Source of the DNA: Candidatus Bathyarchaeota archaeon
Lineage (GTDB): Archaea; Thermoproteota; Bathyarchaeia; Bathyarchaeales; Bathycorpusculaceae
Assembly: GCA_026014595.1 (NCBI GenBank)
Contig: JAOZHY010000002.1
Coordinates: 1 to 64,000, forward strand
Direction: 5' to 3'
Length of the DNA: 64,000 nt
The translations under genes were made by a program, and so were the position numbers. Below are positions 22,109 to 32,586 of the stretch, piece after piece (the first letter of the stretch is position 1; every line of letters starts with the position of its first letter). The notes beneath the pieces are model-generated. The model was not told the DNA's origin. It saw only the letters and a list, made by a program, of their open reading frames with translations, and ran no database searches.

Positions 22109-24853
22109 TTGGAAAAAGCTGCTTCTATGCGTCTTAACGAGGTCTTTGACGCCTTGCGTACGTCATCTAACGGATTAAGTAGCGAAGAAGCTAAAGCTCG
22201 CTTGAAGAAATATGGCTTCAACATACTCGTCGAGAAAAAACCCACATCCCTCTCATACAGGTTTATAGTCCACTTCAAAGATTTATTCGGCATACTCCTG
22301 CTGTTCGCAGCTGCTTTGGCAGCCATAAGCCAGCAGTGGGAACTAAGCCTAATAATCCTCGGCGTTGTGCTGCTCAACATCTTCGTCAGCCTGTTCCAAG
22401 AATCCAGAGCGGAAAAAGCCATGCAGACGCTGAAGCACTGGATGCCAGAATACGCTAAAGTTATCCGCGATGGAGAACTCCACAAGATACCGGTGAAGGA
22501 GATAGTTCCCGGCGACATCATCATTCTGGAAGAAGGTGACCGAGTTCCCGCAGACGCACGGCTGATTGAGGCGTTTGACTTATGGACGAATAACGTTCCG
22601 TTGACTGGGGAATCTGAGCCACAGCCGAGAAGCGCCAAGCCTCCGAAACAGGTTGACAGGGCGTACTTGGATTCGCCAAACCTTGTTTTCATGAGTACGA
22701 GTGTGGCTCGCGGCAGCGGCAAAGCTGTTGTGGTTGCTACTGGTATGAACACGCAGTTTGGACAGATTGCTAACTTAACTCAGACGATCCGTGAGGAAGA
22801 TAGCCCTCTCCAGAAGGAAATTGCGCTGATGGCCAAGTATGATTTCGTCATTGCCGTTGTTGTTGGAACCGTTTTTTTCGCTGCAAGTTTACTGTGGCTA
22901 AGAGTGGAATTGTACACCAGCATACTCTTCATGATAGGTGTCATGGTTGCATGCGTTCCTGAAGGCTTGCAGGTCACGGTTTCCAGCGCTCTTGCGATTA
23001 ATGTTTTGAAGATGGTGCGGCAGAACGTTCTCGTGAAGCGGTTGTCTTCGGTTCAGACGTTAGGCAGCGTCACCGTGATCTGCACCGACAAGACTGGCAC
23101 AATCACGAAGGGTGAGATGACAGTTAAGAAGCTGTGGGTCAAGAACTGCATCGTCGAGGTGTCTGGAATAGGTTATGACCCAACTGGCGACTTCACTGTG
23201 AAAGGTAAACCGTTGGAGAAGAAGGAGGTTGGCGCGGTTGAGAAACTGCTGGAGATTGCCGCGCTTTGTAACAGCGCCAAGATTGAACCTCCATCGGACA
23301 GGAACGCTGCGTGGAGCGTTATCGGCGATCCGACTGATGGAGCGCTCATTGTCGCAGCGCTTAAGTACGGCTTGAATGTTCAGGATGTACTCGCTGAGAA
23401 ACCCATTATTGACATTAAGCCTTTTGATTTTACGCGGAAACGAATGACCACGGTTCACAAGCTTAACGGTGACGTACTTGTATACACGAAAGGTGCTCCA
23501 AGAAACATACTGACTGTCTGCAAGAGAATTCTCGTGGACGGCAAAGAGGAAGAGTTTACTCGCGCAAATTTGAGGGTTGCAGAAGCGCGAATTCGCGAGT
23601 TCGCCAATGAAGGCTTACGTGTCATTGCAATCGCCTACAAGAAACTGCCCAAAAGTGAATATTCTAAGGACATGGATGTGGAGCAGGACATGGTTTTTGT
23701 GGGGTTAGTTGCTATGCGTGACCCACCAAGACCTGAGGTGAGAGACGCTGTTACGAAGGCGAAGCAGGCTGGAATCAAGACGGTGATAATCACTGGAGAT
23801 TATGGTCCCACGGCGCAGGCGATAGCGGAGGAAGTGGGCATTGTGACGCGTGACTGCTGCAATGTGGTTCGGGGTGTGGATTTAGACTCTTTAAGCGACG
23901 AGGATATCGTGGCCGCAGTTAGAAAGGGAAACGTACTTTTTGCACGGGTGTCTCCAGAGCAGAAGCTACGCATAGTCAAAGTTATTCGGGATAGCGGCGA
24001 AATTGTGGCAGTCACGGGTGACGGCGCAAATGATGCACCTTCTTTGAAGGAGGCAGATATCGGCGTGGCAATGGGGGTTTCTGGAACTGATGTGGCGCGT
24101 GAAGCGGCTGACATGGTTCTGCTGGATGACAGTTTTGAGTCGATTGTGAAGGCTGTGGAGTCTGGAAGGGCGATTTACGAGAACATCCGCAAATTTATCG
24201 TGTACGTTTTCTCGCATAACTGGGCTGAGCTGATTCCTTACGTGCTTTATGCGTTGTTGGGGATTCCGTTGCCGCTGCTAGTGGTGCAGGTTTTGGCTAT
24301 TGACCTAGCCATAGATGTTGTTCCTTCATTGGCTCTGAGTCGTGAACCACCTGAAGTGGGTATAATGAATGAACCGCCAAGAAGCATCAAGGAGCGATTG
24401 TTTACCGCCAAGGTTTTCTCTCGTTCGCTCTTCATCGGCGTAATAATCGCCATCGGTGCCATGTACGGTTGTTTGAGTACGTGGATGGCTGGTGGCTGGC
24501 AACTCGGGATGTCGTTGCCTAGCAACAGTCCTGTTTACCTCAAGGGGGTTACGATGACTTTTGCGGGAATTGTTGTGGCTCAGGCGGGAAACGTGCTTGC
24601 CTGCAGGACAAGCAAGGCTTCGATTTTCAAGTCGAGACTTTCAGCCAACAAGTGGATAATCGTGGGCATCGCGGCGCAGCTTTCCATCCTGTCTTTTCTG
24701 ATTTATGTGCCATTTATTCGACCGTTCTTCGGCACAGCACCACTGGGCTTTGGCGATTGGGTATTCTTGGCTTCGCTGGCTGTGGTGGTTGTTGTGGCTG
24801 AGGAAATCCGCAAGTTCTTCGCAAGAAGATTGCCCAAGAGCTCTGAGAACTGA
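22109..24853 (+). CDS. Type II P-type ATPase, Na,K-ATPase-like cation pump, 914 aa
   Basis: Complete pump: actuator motif LTGESEPQ (about 165), phosphorylation motif CTDKTGT (Asp about 327), nucleotide-binding TKGAPRN, hinge GDGANDAPSL and about ten membrane helices. The M4 motif is VPEGLQ and the actuator motif is followed by PQPRS, both closer to Na,K-ATPases (type IIC) than to bacterial Ca pumps. It would move Na, K or Ca across the membrane. TTG start at 22109 with GGGAG 5 nt upstream. No beta subunit is seen nearby. Confidence 0.88.
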   Translation: MEKAASMRLNEVFDALRTSSNGLSSEEAKARLKKYGFNILVEKKPTSLSYRFIVHFKDLFGILLLFAAALAAISQQWELSLIILGVVLLNIFVSLFQESRAEKAMQTLKHWMPEYAKVIRDGELHKIPVKEIVPGDIIILEEGDRVPADARLIEAFDLWTNNVPLTGESEPQPRSAKPPKQVDRAYLDSPNLVFMSTSVARGSGKAVVVATGMNTQFGQIANLTQTIREEDSPLQKEIALMAKYDFVIAVVVGTVFFAASLLWLRVELYTSILFMIGVMVACVPEGLQVTVSSALAINVLKMVRQNVLVKRLSSVQTLGSVTVICTDKTGTITKGEMTVKKLWVKNCIVEVSGIGYDPTGDFTVKGKPLEKKEVGAVEKLLEIAALCNSAKIEPPSDRNAAWSVIGDPTDGALIVAALKYGLNVQDVLAEKPIIDIKPFDFTRKRMTTVHKLNGDVLVYTKGAPRNILTVCKRILVDGKEEEFTRANLRVAEARIREFANEGLRVIAIAYKKLPKSEYSKDMDVEQDMVFVGLVAMRDPPRPEVRDAVTKAKQAGIKTVIITGDYGPTAQAIAEEVGIVTRDCCNVVRGVDLDSLSDEDIVAAVRKGNVLFARVSPEQKLRIVKVIRDSGEIVAVTGDGANDAPSLKEADIGVAMGVSGTDVAREAADMVLLDDSFESIVKAVESGRAIYENIRKFIVYVFSHNWAELIPYVLYALLGIPLPLLVVQVLAIDLAIDVVPSLALSREPPEVGIMNEPPRSIKERLFTAKVFSRSLFIGVIIAIGAMYGCLSTWMAGGWQLGMSLPSNSPVYLKGVTMTFAGIVVAQAGNVLACRTSKASIFKSRLSANKWIIVGIAAQLSILSFLIYVPFIRPFFGTAPLGFGDWVFLASLAVVVVVAEEIRKFFARRLPKSSEN

Positions 24854-25045
24854 TGTGCTTAAAACAGCATCCTGCAACCCGAAAAACAAATCGAACTCCA
24901 GAAATCAACGCAGAAGCCACGAGCAAGAAGTGATTATTTAGCAATCACACACATACCTGCAACAAAAAATAAAAACAAACCGCAAAACACCTTAAATCTA
25001 ACTAAATCAAATACACTATACATCAAACCACGAAGGCACAAAAAC

Positions 25046-26674
25046 ATGAGAAGTGACACGATAAAAAAAGGAATAGACAGAGCCCCACACCGCGCACTCC
25101 TAAAAGCGTTAGGACTTACCGATGAAGACATAGCGAAACCCTTCATCGGCATAGCTAACAGCTACACCACCATAGTCCCAGGACACATCCACCTAAACGA
25201 AATAGTCGCCGCCGTAAAAGCTGGTATTGAGGCCGCTGGCGGAACACCCTTCGAATTCAACACAATTGCTGTTTGTGATGGACTCGCTATGGGACACGAA
25301 GGTATGCGCTACTCGCTTCCTAGCCGCGAACTCATCGCCGACTCAATCGAAATCATGGCGCAAGCGCACCGTTTAGACGGCTTAGTCCTCGTCTCTAACT
25401 GCGACAAAGTCACTCCAGGCATGCTCATGGCAGCCATACGACTAGACATACCAGCAATATCCGTTACTGGAGGAGCAATGGAATCTGGCAGACTGAATAC
25501 CGAAAAAGTTGGCGTGAACAGCGTTTTTGAAGGCATGGGCAGAGTTCTCGCCAACAAAATGACCACAGAAGAACTAGCGCATTTAGAAAATGTTGCATGC
25601 CCCGGCTGCGGTTCATGCAACGGCATGTTCACAGCTAACACAATGGCTTGTTTGACAGAGGCGCTGGGCATGTCCTTGCCCTACTGCGCTACTGCGTTGG
25701 CCACGAGCGCTGCAAAACTGCGGATAGCCAAGGAAACCGGCAAGAAGATAGTAGACCTTGTGTGTAACAGCGTGAAGCCGTCTCAAATCCTCACGAGGGA
25801 AGCTTTCGAAAATGCTATAACCGTAGACATGGCACTTGGTGGCTCCACAAACAGTGTGCTCCACCTTTCCGCCATAGCCAAGGAAGCAGGAATAGCGTTG
25901 CCTATGAACGTTTTTGACGCCATCAGCAGGCGAGTTCCGCATCTCTGCAATATGGTTCCTAGCGGACCTTACGATATGGAAGATTTGGATATGGCTGGAG
26001 GTTTGCCTGCTTTGATGAAAGAACTTGAACCTCTCTTGCACGGCGACGCGTTAACCGTTGCATGTCGCACCGTCAGCGAGAACATTAAAGACGCTGTGGT
26101 CTTGAATTCTGATGTCATTCGGCCATTAGCTAAACCTGTTCACGCTGGAGGCGGCATAGCTATATTAACTGGAAACTTGGCGCCGAAGGGTGCCGTGGTT
26201 AAGACTGTGGCTGTTTCGCCTAATATGCTTCAGCATAGGGGTCCAGCGAAGGTTTTTGACTCGGAACAGGAAGCGGCTGCCGCCATTAGAGCACGTGAAG
26301 TTCAAGCTGGTGACGTTGTGGTTATCCGTTATGAGGGACCGAAAGGTGGTCCTGGTATGCCGGAGATGCTGATTCCCACTGCTACGATCGCTGGTATGGG
26401 CTTGAGCGAAAGTGTGGCATTGATTACGGATGGCAGGTTTTCGGGTGCTACACGTGGACCTTGCATTGGGCACGTTGCGCCTGAAGCGGCTGAGGCTGGT
26501 CCAATCGCTGTGGTCAAGCAAGGCGACATTATCGTTGTGGATATTCCGAATCGCGCTTTGAACGTGGAATTAAGCGATGAAGAGATTAGAAAGCGTTTGG
26601 CGGCGTGGAAGCCGAAACCGCCCAGAATCACGAAGGGAATTCTAACGCGGTATTCGCCGACACCTATGGAATAA
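25046..26674 (+). CDS. ilvD: Dihydroxy-acid dehydratase, 542 aa
   Basis: Third common step of branched-chain amino-acid synthesis. Iron-sulfur ligands: [10 protein letters not shown], the [16 protein letters not shown] segment, and the C-terminal [15 protein letters not shown]. Full length. ATG 25046, with a TATA-like TTAAATC about 60 nt upstream. No other ilv or leu gene lies in the window, so it seems to be transcribed alone. Confidence 0.94.
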   Translation: MRSDTIKKGIDRAPHRALLKALGLTDEDIAKPFIGIANSYTTIVPGHIHLNEIVAAVKAGIEAAGGTPFEFNTIAVCDGLAMGHEGMRYSLPSRELIADSIEIMAQAHRLDGLVLVSNCDKVTPGMLMAAIRLDIPAISVTGGAMESGRLNTEKVGVNSVFEGMGRVLANKMTTEELAHLENVACPGCGSCNGMFTANTMACLTEALGMSLPYCATALATSAAKLRIAKETGKKIVDLVCNSVKPSQILTREAFENAITVDMALGGSTNSVLHLSAIAKEAGIALPMNVFDAISRRVPHLCNMVPSGPYDMEDLDMAGGLPALMKELEPLLHGDALTVACRTVSENIKDAVVLNSDVIRPLAKPVHAGGGIAILTGNLAPKGAVVKTVAVSPNMLQHRGPAKVFDSEQEAAAAIRAREVQAGDVVVIRYEGPKGGPGMPEMLIPTATIAGMGLSESVALITDGRFSGATRGPCIGHVAPEAAEAGPIAVVKQGDIIVVDIPNRALNVELSDEEIRKRLAAWKPKPPRITKGILTRYSPTPME

Positions 26675-26849
26675 GCTTTTGTTCACAGAAAAGGGAAGGA
26701 AACGCCGCGAAACAGTTTCTTCTCTTTCTTCGCTTCAAAGAAATTGTATGTTTGGAGATGTGGATGAGAATGTTTCCGGATGTTGGTTTTTGTTTTTTGG
26801 GGCAATATGTTTAAATCGAAGAAATATAACAGTGTTATTGTTGACGCGT

Positions 26850-27446
26850 ATGAAAAAAATCAACATGTTTCTAACCATCCTGATCGCATCTTTAGCGTCT
26901 TTAATAGCGCTAACGGTGATAGGCTTCACCATGTTCGTTTCCACGCCGCAATCCACGTACCAATCAAACTGGATGGGCGACATGTGGAGCAGGATGGGCG
27001 GAATGATGGGACATAGCACAGGTAACGTTCCCGCAACTGCGGTTCAGAACCCAGTTCCAGCCTATTTTGGCGTAGTTTTCATGGCGTTGGCTGGCGTCAC
27101 CATCTTTGGCGTTGGAGGCTTAGCGTATTTCGTGGCGTTTCCTGAAACCCGGACAAGTGCTGTAAAAACGGGAAATGCGGTTGCGCAGCCATCACAGAAC
27201 GTGGTTGCTCCAGTTAACGCTTACGAGTCTGTGCTGAAAACGCTGAACGCGGAAGAACGCAAAGTCGTGGAAGTGCTGAAGGCGCATAACGGGAAATACC
27301 TGCAGAAATACATACGGAAAGAAGCAGGGCTCAGCAGACTCAAAACCCACAGAATAGTAGCAAGATTGGCAGAGAGAGGTATAGTCTCGCTGGAAAAAAC
27401 AGGCAACACCAACCAAGTGTTCCTTGAAAACTGGCTAAAACAGTAA
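26850..27446 (+). CDS. Membrane-anchored winged-helix protein, 198 aa
   Basis: N-terminal membrane helix (MKKINMFLTILIASLASLI...), a Met/Gly-rich outer loop with WMGDMWSRMGGMMG, a second membrane helix, then a flexible linker and a C-terminal winged helix-turn-helix (LNAEERKVVEVLKAHNG...RLKTHRIVARLAERGIV). The wHTH is of the DUF7343/IclR-like type common in Bathyarchaeia. The Met-rich loop may sense metal. ATG 26850 is used because the part of the frame before it has no hydrophobic or family features; TTTAAAT lies about 35 nt upstream. Confidence 0.75.
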   Translation: MKKINMFLTILIASLASLIALTVIGFTMFVSTPQSTYQSNWMGDMWSRMGGMMGHSTGNVPATAVQNPVPAYFGVVFMALAGVTIFGVGGLAYFVAFPETRTSAVKTGNAVAQPSQNVVAPVNAYESVLKTLNAEERKVVEVLKAHNGKYLQKYIRKEAGLSRLKTHRIVARLAERGIVSLEKTGNTNQVFLENWLKQ

Positions 27447-27593
27447 CCAAAACTGGTACGTGAAATTTTTCTACAGCCCCCTAAATAAGGAAGGACGAGT
27501 CTACCTGAGCAGGAGAGGCCGCGCTGGTTCCAGTCAACAACCCGCTTAACCAGCATGATAGACCTAACTTTACCGTTCTTTTTAAGGGTAAAA

Positions 27594-27602
27594 GTTTATA
27601 TT
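27594..27602 (+). promoter_or_regulatory. TATA box of the thermosome gene
   Basis: GTTTATATTTT-type sequence about 70 nt before ATG 27668, preceded by an A/G-rich BRE-like stretch. The gap allows a leader of about 40 nt carrying the GTGAGGT ribosome site (27655-27661). Confidence 0.4.
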
Positions 27603-27667
27603 TTCGTTGGGTTTCTGCTTAATTCCGATTGAAAAAAGTTCTAACGGAAAAAAGTGAGGTTAACAAA

Positions 27668-29317
27668 ATGGCGTATTTAACGACAACAGGGTCAGGACAG
27701 CCAGTCCTAATCCTCAAGGAAGGCACTACGCGAAGCAGAGGGAAAGAAGCTCAAAGAAACAACATCATGGCAGCACGCGTAATCGGAGAAGTCCTCAAAA
27801 CTACATTGGGACCACGCGGTATGGACAAAATGCTCATCGACAACCTCGGCGACATCACCATAACTAATGACGGCGCAGCCATCCTCAACGAGATAGACGT
27901 GGAGCATCCAGCGGCAAAAATGATGGTTGAAATCGCCAAAACCCAAGATGACATGGTCGGTGACGGAACCACAACTGCCGTGGTACTTGCAAGCGAACTG
28001 CTCAAGAAAGCAGAGGAACTGCTCGACCAGAACATTCACCCAACGATAATCGTCAGCGGCTACCGCAAAGCAGCTCAGAAAGCCATCGAAATCATAGGCA
28101 AAAATGCCCAGCCAGTGGACATCGAAGACAAGAAAACGCTCTTGAAAGTGGCTTTGACGTCTATGAGCAGCAAAGCCGTCGGCGCAGCCCGCGAGCACTT
28201 AGCACAAATTGCCATAGACGCAGTGAAGCAGATTGCCGAGAAACGCGGAGACAAGATGATTGCAGACATAGACAACATCCAACTGGTGAAGAAGACAGGC
28301 AAAAGCCTCCTTGAAACTCAGCTTGTACGTGGCATAATCGTTGACAAAGAAGTCGTCCACCCAGGCATGCCCAAAAAGAAAGAAAACGCGAAAATCGCCT
28401 TGCTCGACGCAGCCCTAGAAATCGAGAAAACCGAAATCAGCGCAGAAATCCGCATCCGCGACCCCACGCAAATGAAGGCTTTTCTAGATCAGGAAACCAC
28501 CATGATGAAGGAAATGGTCGACAAGATCAAAGCCTCAAAAGCAGACGTAGTCTTCTGCCAAAAAGGCATCGACGATATGGTGCAGCACTTCCTGGCGAAA
28601 GAAGGCATAATGGCCGCACGACGCGTAAAACAATCCGACATGGAGAAGCTTTCACGCGCTACAGGCGCCAGAATCGTCTCAGACCTTGAAGACCTGAAAG
28701 CTGAAGACCTCGGCACCGCGGGTTTGGTGGAGGAACGCAAAATCGGCGAGGACAAAATGATATTCGTCGAAAAATGCAAAGACCCCCACAGCGTAGCCAT
28801 ACTTATCCGCGCTGGGCTCGAACGCATGGTGGATGAAGCCGAACGTGCCATGACTGATGCGCTTTCAGTCGTCTCAGACGTTGTCGAGAACAGCAAAATT
28901 GTCGCGGGTGGAGGAGCAACCGAAATCGAAGTCGCCAAGGAACTCCGCAAGTACGCCACCAAAGTCGGTGGACGCGAGCAATTGGCGATTGAAGCTTTCG
29001 CAGACGCGGTTGAGGTGATTCCCCGCACGCTAGCCGAAAACGCAGGCTTAGAGCCCATAGACATCCTCGTTGACTTGCGCAGTGCGCATGAGAAGGAAGA
29101 CGGCAAATACAAAGGCGTCAACGTTTTCACTGGCAAAACGCAGAACAGCCTCGACGACGGCGTCATCGAACCCATCGTAGTCAAGGAACAAGCCATAAAA
29201 TCCGCCGCGGAATCCGCAGCCATGATACTCCGCATCGACGACGTAATAACTGCTAAAGCGCCGAAGGGCGGTCCACCGGGCGGAGCACCACCTGGCGGTC
29301 CTGAAGGCGAAGAATAA
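27668..29317 (+). CDS. Thermosome subunit, group II chaperonin, 549 aa
   Basis: ATP-driven protein-folding chaperonin. ATP motifs [11 protein letters not shown] and the ANNN-type [13 protein letters not shown] are present, plus [11 protein letters not shown]. The C-terminus is a Gly/Pro-rich tail ([12 protein letters not shown]) instead of the GGM repeats of many thermosomes. ATG 27668 has a ribosome site 6 nt upstream; an upstream TTG (27629) is open but lacks one. One copy only in this window. Confidence 0.95.
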   Translation: MAYLTTTGSGQPVLILKEGTTRSRGKEAQRNNIMAARVIGEVLKTTLGPRGMDKMLIDNLGDITITNDGAAILNEIDVEHPAAKMMVEIAKTQDDMVGDGTTTAVVLASELLKKAEELLDQNIHPTIIVSGYRKAAQKAIEIIGKNAQPVDIEDKKTLLKVALTSMSSKAVGAAREHLAQIAIDAVKQIAEKRGDKMIADIDNIQLVKKTGKSLLETQLVRGIIVDKEVVHPGMPKKKENAKIALLDAALEIEKTEISAEIRIRDPTQMKAFLDQETTMMKEMVDKIKASKADVVFCQKGIDDMVQHFLAKEGIMAARRVKQSDMEKLSRATGARIVSDLEDLKAEDLGTAGLVEERKIGEDKMIFVEKCKDPHSVAILIRAGLERMVDEAERAMTDALSVVSDVVENSKIVAGGGATEIEVAKELRKYATKVGGREQLAIEAFADAVEVIPRTLAENAGLEPIDILVDLRSAHEKEDGKYKGVNVFTGKTQNSLDDGVIEPIVVKEQAIKSAAESAAMILRIDDVITAKAPKGGPPGGAPPGGPEGEE

Positions 29318-29511
29318 ACTTCCATATTTTTCTTTATTGTGCCTTTGAAAACAAATGGGTATTTTTGTTGCTGTGAGTTACGTGTATTGTTGATTTTTTC
29401 TATGATTGTTACTGTTCTTCAATCTTTGCCATGGGTGCAAAACAGTTGTTTGCAGAATCGCTATTTTTATTAAACCAAAGTTTCTTACGGTAGGCAACGT
29501 CCAACGTTTGC

Positions 29512-29589
29512 GCTCCGGTAGTATAGTCCGGTCAAGTATAACGGCCTCTCGAGCCGTGGACCCGGGTTCAAATCCCGGCCGGAGCACCA
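29512..29589 (+). tRNA. tRNA-Glu (CTC) with encoded CCA
   Basis: Acceptor GCTCCGG/CCGGAGC, anticodon stem ACGGC/GCCGT with loop CTCTCGA giving CTC, T-arm CCGGG-TTCAAAT-CCCGG. The D stem is weak (two G-U pairs). Discriminator A at 29586, then CCA at 29587-29589 in the DNA. Its last 14 nt recur with one mismatch at 31036-31049. Confidence 0.93.
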
Positions 29590-29912
29590 CAGTTTATCAC
29601 AAACTAAGAACATCTCAAAAGACCAGCTATTACAATTCTTAATGACAAAAAGATTCAAAGCTATTGGATTAGATAAGCCAATTGTAATGGAATTCGTGGA
29701 TCTGATAGATGCTGCAGACATACAGCCATGATGATGCCTTGAAAACCGTAAGATGGACAAAAGGACTATTGACTTGAAAACAGAGACGCTGCACTCACAA
29801 GAAAATCAGAGAAATACCCAGCTTGCAATTACACTGAAAACTGAGGCAAACTTCAAAAATGCAAAATTAATATACAAAAGCCACGATCACTTGATTGAAG
29901 GAGAAGTGTTTT
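29590..29912. other. AT-rich stretch downstream of tRNA-Glu
   Basis: Start of a small AT-rich island. Two short frames exist (29 codons from 29641, and 89 codons from 29753 that overlaps the following gene), but neither has a ribosome site or family resemblance, so they are not called. Confidence 0.4.
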
Positions 29913-31067
29913 ATGCCGAAACACAGTCACAAATCTGTTCGTTTTCTGTCAAAACCTTATACCGAATGGATCTGCAAAACGGATCACGCTGCATCTGCAA
30001 CGCAGCTTCTTCGTCTCATTGAAAACTTTAATGGAAGCGAACTAGCATTAAAGCCTTGGGATGCACGCTGCCACAGAAGCGAATCATACACTTGCTGGTA
30101 TGTTAGTTTTTTGGATGCTGACACATATACTGGAGAAAATGGAAAGCACAAACTATGCATCGTGCTCCATTTCGATTTACAGCCCAAAGACATCCGGGTT
30201 TACTTTAGATTTATGCAATACGCGCCTAAAGATAGGTTGGTTGGATTTGATAAACACAAGGAATATGTGCTTCTTAGCGAAAACAGAGAGTGCATTACGG
30301 CAGCCTTGATTTCTTATCTGAAAGCTGTTCGCGCTGATTTCGACAAGGGTAAACTACCTAATTTCAAAGATTTTAAACCATCATCTCCAGAAAACCAGAA
30401 GAACAATTTTGCCATAAAAATGCAACCGCGCCGCCAGCCTTCTCTTGATTTATGTGATTCTAGGCACCCGCTAAAGAACGAAATGAGCAAGAAAGAAATT
30501 TTGGAGCTGGCTCGAGTGCATGATGAGAAAAATGCTTTTTGGGTTCAAATGGAGAACGAAATAGGCGAAAGCCTCCGAAAAACAAAAATTTTAACAATGC
30601 TTGATTTAGAGAAGATAATAGAGTGGAAGTTCGAAAGCAACGCGTTGGTTAGGACGATTGAGTTGAGGCGGATAAAGAAAAATTCTAATGAGCAGCTTGC
30701 TATTGTTTCAAAGGAAGTTTTTAACCTTAACGAAACACAGGACGCGAAGCGGATTGAGCAACTTTGCACTTTGAGTGGTGTCGGTACGGCTGTGGCAAGT
30801 GTACTTTTGGCATTTTATGATCCGGAAAACTATTGCGTTATAGACTTTCACGTTTTTCAGGAAGTGTTTGGACATAGGCCAAAAGGTCCAACAATTAGCG
30901 AGTATCTCATGCTACTTGATAGAATTCGTGAAGAGGCAAGGGAGCACGGTTTGACAACGAGAATTGTGGAAAAAGCATATTTTACCAGAAACTTGGGTGC
31001 AAAGGGCCCGTGCCACTACCCAAAATGGCTATGCTCGGCTGGAGCACCAAAAAACTTTACGCGATAG
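29913..31067 (+). CDS. Helix-hairpin-helix protein, putative DNA-lesion or nucleic-acid enzyme, 384 aa
   Basis: Family not named with confidence. The C-terminal half holds LCTLSGVGTAVASVLLAFYDPENYCVID (a helix-hairpin-helix GVGTAVA followed by a Y/D-rich strand), as in HhH DNA-binding or glycosylase-like proteins. A conserved Asp follows in VIDFHVF. The N-terminal half is beta-rich (YVSFLDAD, LCIVLHFDL). ATG 29913 has AAGGAG 8 nt upstream. Codon use is AT-rich compared with neighbours. It sits between tRNA-Glu and a near-copy of the tRNA 3' end, suggesting transfer. Confidence 0.6.
   Translation: MPKHSHKSVRFLSKPYTEWICKTDHAASATQLLRLIENFNGSELALKPWDARCHRSESYTCWYVSFLDADTYTGENGKHKLCIVLHFDLQPKDIRVYFRFMQYAPKDRLVGFDKHKEYVLLSENRECITAALISYLKAVRADFDKGKLPNFKDFKPSSPENQKNNFAIKMQPRRQPSLDLCDSRHPLKNEMSKKEILELARVHDEKNAFWVQMENEIGESLRKTKILTMLDLEKIIEWKFESNALVRTIELRRIKKNSNEQLAIVSKEVFNLNETQDAKRIEQLCTLSGVGTAVASVLLAFYDPENYCVIDFHVFQEVFGHRPKGPTISEYLMLLDRIREEAREHGLTTRIVEKAYFTRNLGAKGPCHYPKWLCSAGAPKNFTR
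31036..31049 (+). repeat. Near-copy of the tRNA-Glu 3' end (candidate att)
   Basis: CGGCTGGAGCACCA matches tRNA-Glu 29576-29589 at 13 of 14 positions, including the CCA. It lies in the last codons of the HhH gene, at the right edge of the AT-rich island. Confidence 0.5.
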
Positions 31068-31099
31068 CCGCTGCAATCACGAAGCTTCTATTGCATTTT

Positions 31100-32050
31100 T
31101 CAGGTTGCTACTTGTCTGCCTTTGTTGTATGGCTCTCTCAGCTCGTTCACTCGCACAAAAAGCGCCTTCAGCTCTTCGTCGCTTGCGCCATCACGCATAG
31201 GCGTCAAAAGGTCAACTAGGTTGTCGTTTCGCATGAGGCACGGCTTCAGTTTCCCGTCACTCGTCACCCGGAGCCGCGTGCAGTGCTGGCAGAACTCGCT
31301 GTTCTCAGTTGGATGCACCACTTCCACCGTCACGTCTGGAAGATGATAAACGTGGCGGTTGTGCATGAACCGTCTGGTTTCCACGCTTAAAGCCTTCTGC
31401 CGGAGCAACTCTTCATTCGCGTCCAGCAACTCATGGTACGCTGAGAAATACACGTTGTCAACGTTCACGGGGTCAAGTTCGATAAGCTGCAGAATGGTGC
31501 CAGTTTCCCGCGCAAAATCCATCATCTCAGGAACCGCGTCACCGTTGACGCCTTTCAAGACCACCATGTTAAGTTTGACTGGGCAGAACCCGGCGGCAAC
31601 CGCGGCTTTGACGCCATCCAAAGCGTCGCCGATTCTTCCGCCAGTAAGCTTGTGATAAACCTCAGCGTTCAGAGTTGGCAGGCTAATGTTCACGCGTTTC
31701 AGCCCGCACCCACGCAGTTCCCTTGCTTGGAAGCCCAGCAAATTGCCATTAGTAGTCAATGAAAGGTCTCTCAAGCCTGGTATTGCTGCTATGCCCTTGA
31801 CGATTTCGCAGAGGTCTTTCCGCATGAGCGGTTCTCCGCCAGTTAGCTTGATTCGGTCGATGCCTAAGCTTACAGCGATTCGTGCGATGCGTGTGATTTC
31901 GTCCACGGTCATTTCTTCGGCTTTGCCTCTTGAGCACTGGCTGAGTTCTTCGCCTTCTTTATGGCAGTAGTCACAGCGCAAGTTGCACCGCTGAGTAACC
32001 GCTATCCTCAGGTTGAGAAGAGGCCGACCGCAGTTGTCTATTAACACCAT
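31100..32050 (-). CDS. moaA: GTP 3',8-cyclase MoaA, 316 aa
   Basis: Radical SAM enzyme of the first molybdopterin step. N-terminal cluster TQRCNLRCDYC (C-x3-C-x2-C), SAM-binding KLTGGEPLM, and the second cluster CQHC...C in the C-terminal part (FCQHCTRLRVTSDGKLKPC). All six cluster Cys are present. Full length. Forms a minus-strand operon with moaB and moaC upstream. Confidence 0.95.
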   Translation of the reverse strand: MVLIDNCGRPLLNLRIAVTQRCNLRCDYCHKEGEELSQCSRGKAEEMTVDEITRIARIAVSLGIDRIKLTGGEPLMRKDLCEIVKGIAAIPGLRDLSLTTNGNLLGFQARELRGCGLKRVNISLPTLNAEVYHKLTGGRIGDALDGVKAAVAAGFCPVKLNMVVLKGVNGDAVPEMMDFARETGTILQLIELDPVNVDNVYFSAYHELLDANEELLRQKALSVETRRFMHNRHVYHLPDVTVEVVHPTENSEFCQHCTRLRVTSDGKLKPCLMRNDNLVDLLTPMRDGASDEELKALFVRVNELREPYNKGRQVAT

Positions 32051-32052
32051 CG

Positions 32053-32583
32053 TTATTCCCGAGCGTGCTTAACGATATGAGGCGCCTCGGGACATATAAG
32101 CAATTCGACAGAAATCTGCACAGCGTCAGGGGAACCTGGTATACAAAACAGCGCCTTGCCCTTCGCCACACCAGCCACCGCCCGCGACATAACCGCCGCA
32201 GAGCCAACCCTGTCGTAGCTTATGCGCCTAAAAAACTCGCCGAATCCTGGCAGAGTCTTCTCCATGAAAGGCGAAACCGACTCAATCGTAACATCCGACC
32301 GCGTCACACCAGTCCCGCCACAGAAAATCGCTGCATCTACACCAGCATTGTCCAGAACACTCTTCACCGCGTGCTCAATCATCACCTTATCATCCGATAC
32401 GACTCTTCGGAACAGCACCCGGTGCCCCGCGTTCTTCAGCAAATCCTCAATCATGTCGCCTGAAACATCTGTCGTCTGCTCGCCCTTCTGCATCGCCAGG
32501 TAACGCGAGGTGCTGCACATGAAAACCGCAAAGTTCAATGTCTTCGGTGCATGCGCTTTGTGCATCTTCGAGGTATCGCTCAT
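32053..32583 (-). CDS. moaB: Molybdopterin adenylyltransferase MoaB, 176 aa
   Basis: MogA/MoaB fold: SGDMIEDLLKNAGH, ICGGTGVTRSDVTIE and PGSPDAVQISVE. Adenylylates molybdopterin before metal insertion. ATG 32583 has AGGTG 6 nt upstream. It lies between moaC and moaA with gaps of 2-3 nt, so the three are one transcript. Confidence 0.93.
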   Translation of the reverse strand: MSDTSKMHKAHAPKTLNFAVFMCSTSRYLAMQKGEQTTDVSGDMIEDLLKNAGHRVLFRRVVSDDKVMIEHAVKSVLDNAGVDAAIFCGGTGVTRSDVTIESVSPFMEKTLPGFGEFFRRISYDRVGSAAVMSRAVAGVAKGKALFCIPGSPDAVQISVELLICPEAPHIVKHARE

Positions 32584-32586
32584 CGG

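Noticed and set aside
26679-26849. N-terminal extension of the membrane winged-helix gene
   Set aside because: The extra 57 codons lack a signal or family resemblance; ATG 26850 is followed at once by a membrane helix and preceded by a TATA-like box.
29753-30022. 89-codon frame upstream of the HhH gene
   Set aside because: No ribosome site; it overlaps the well-started HhH gene in another frame and ends in low-complexity Ser codons.
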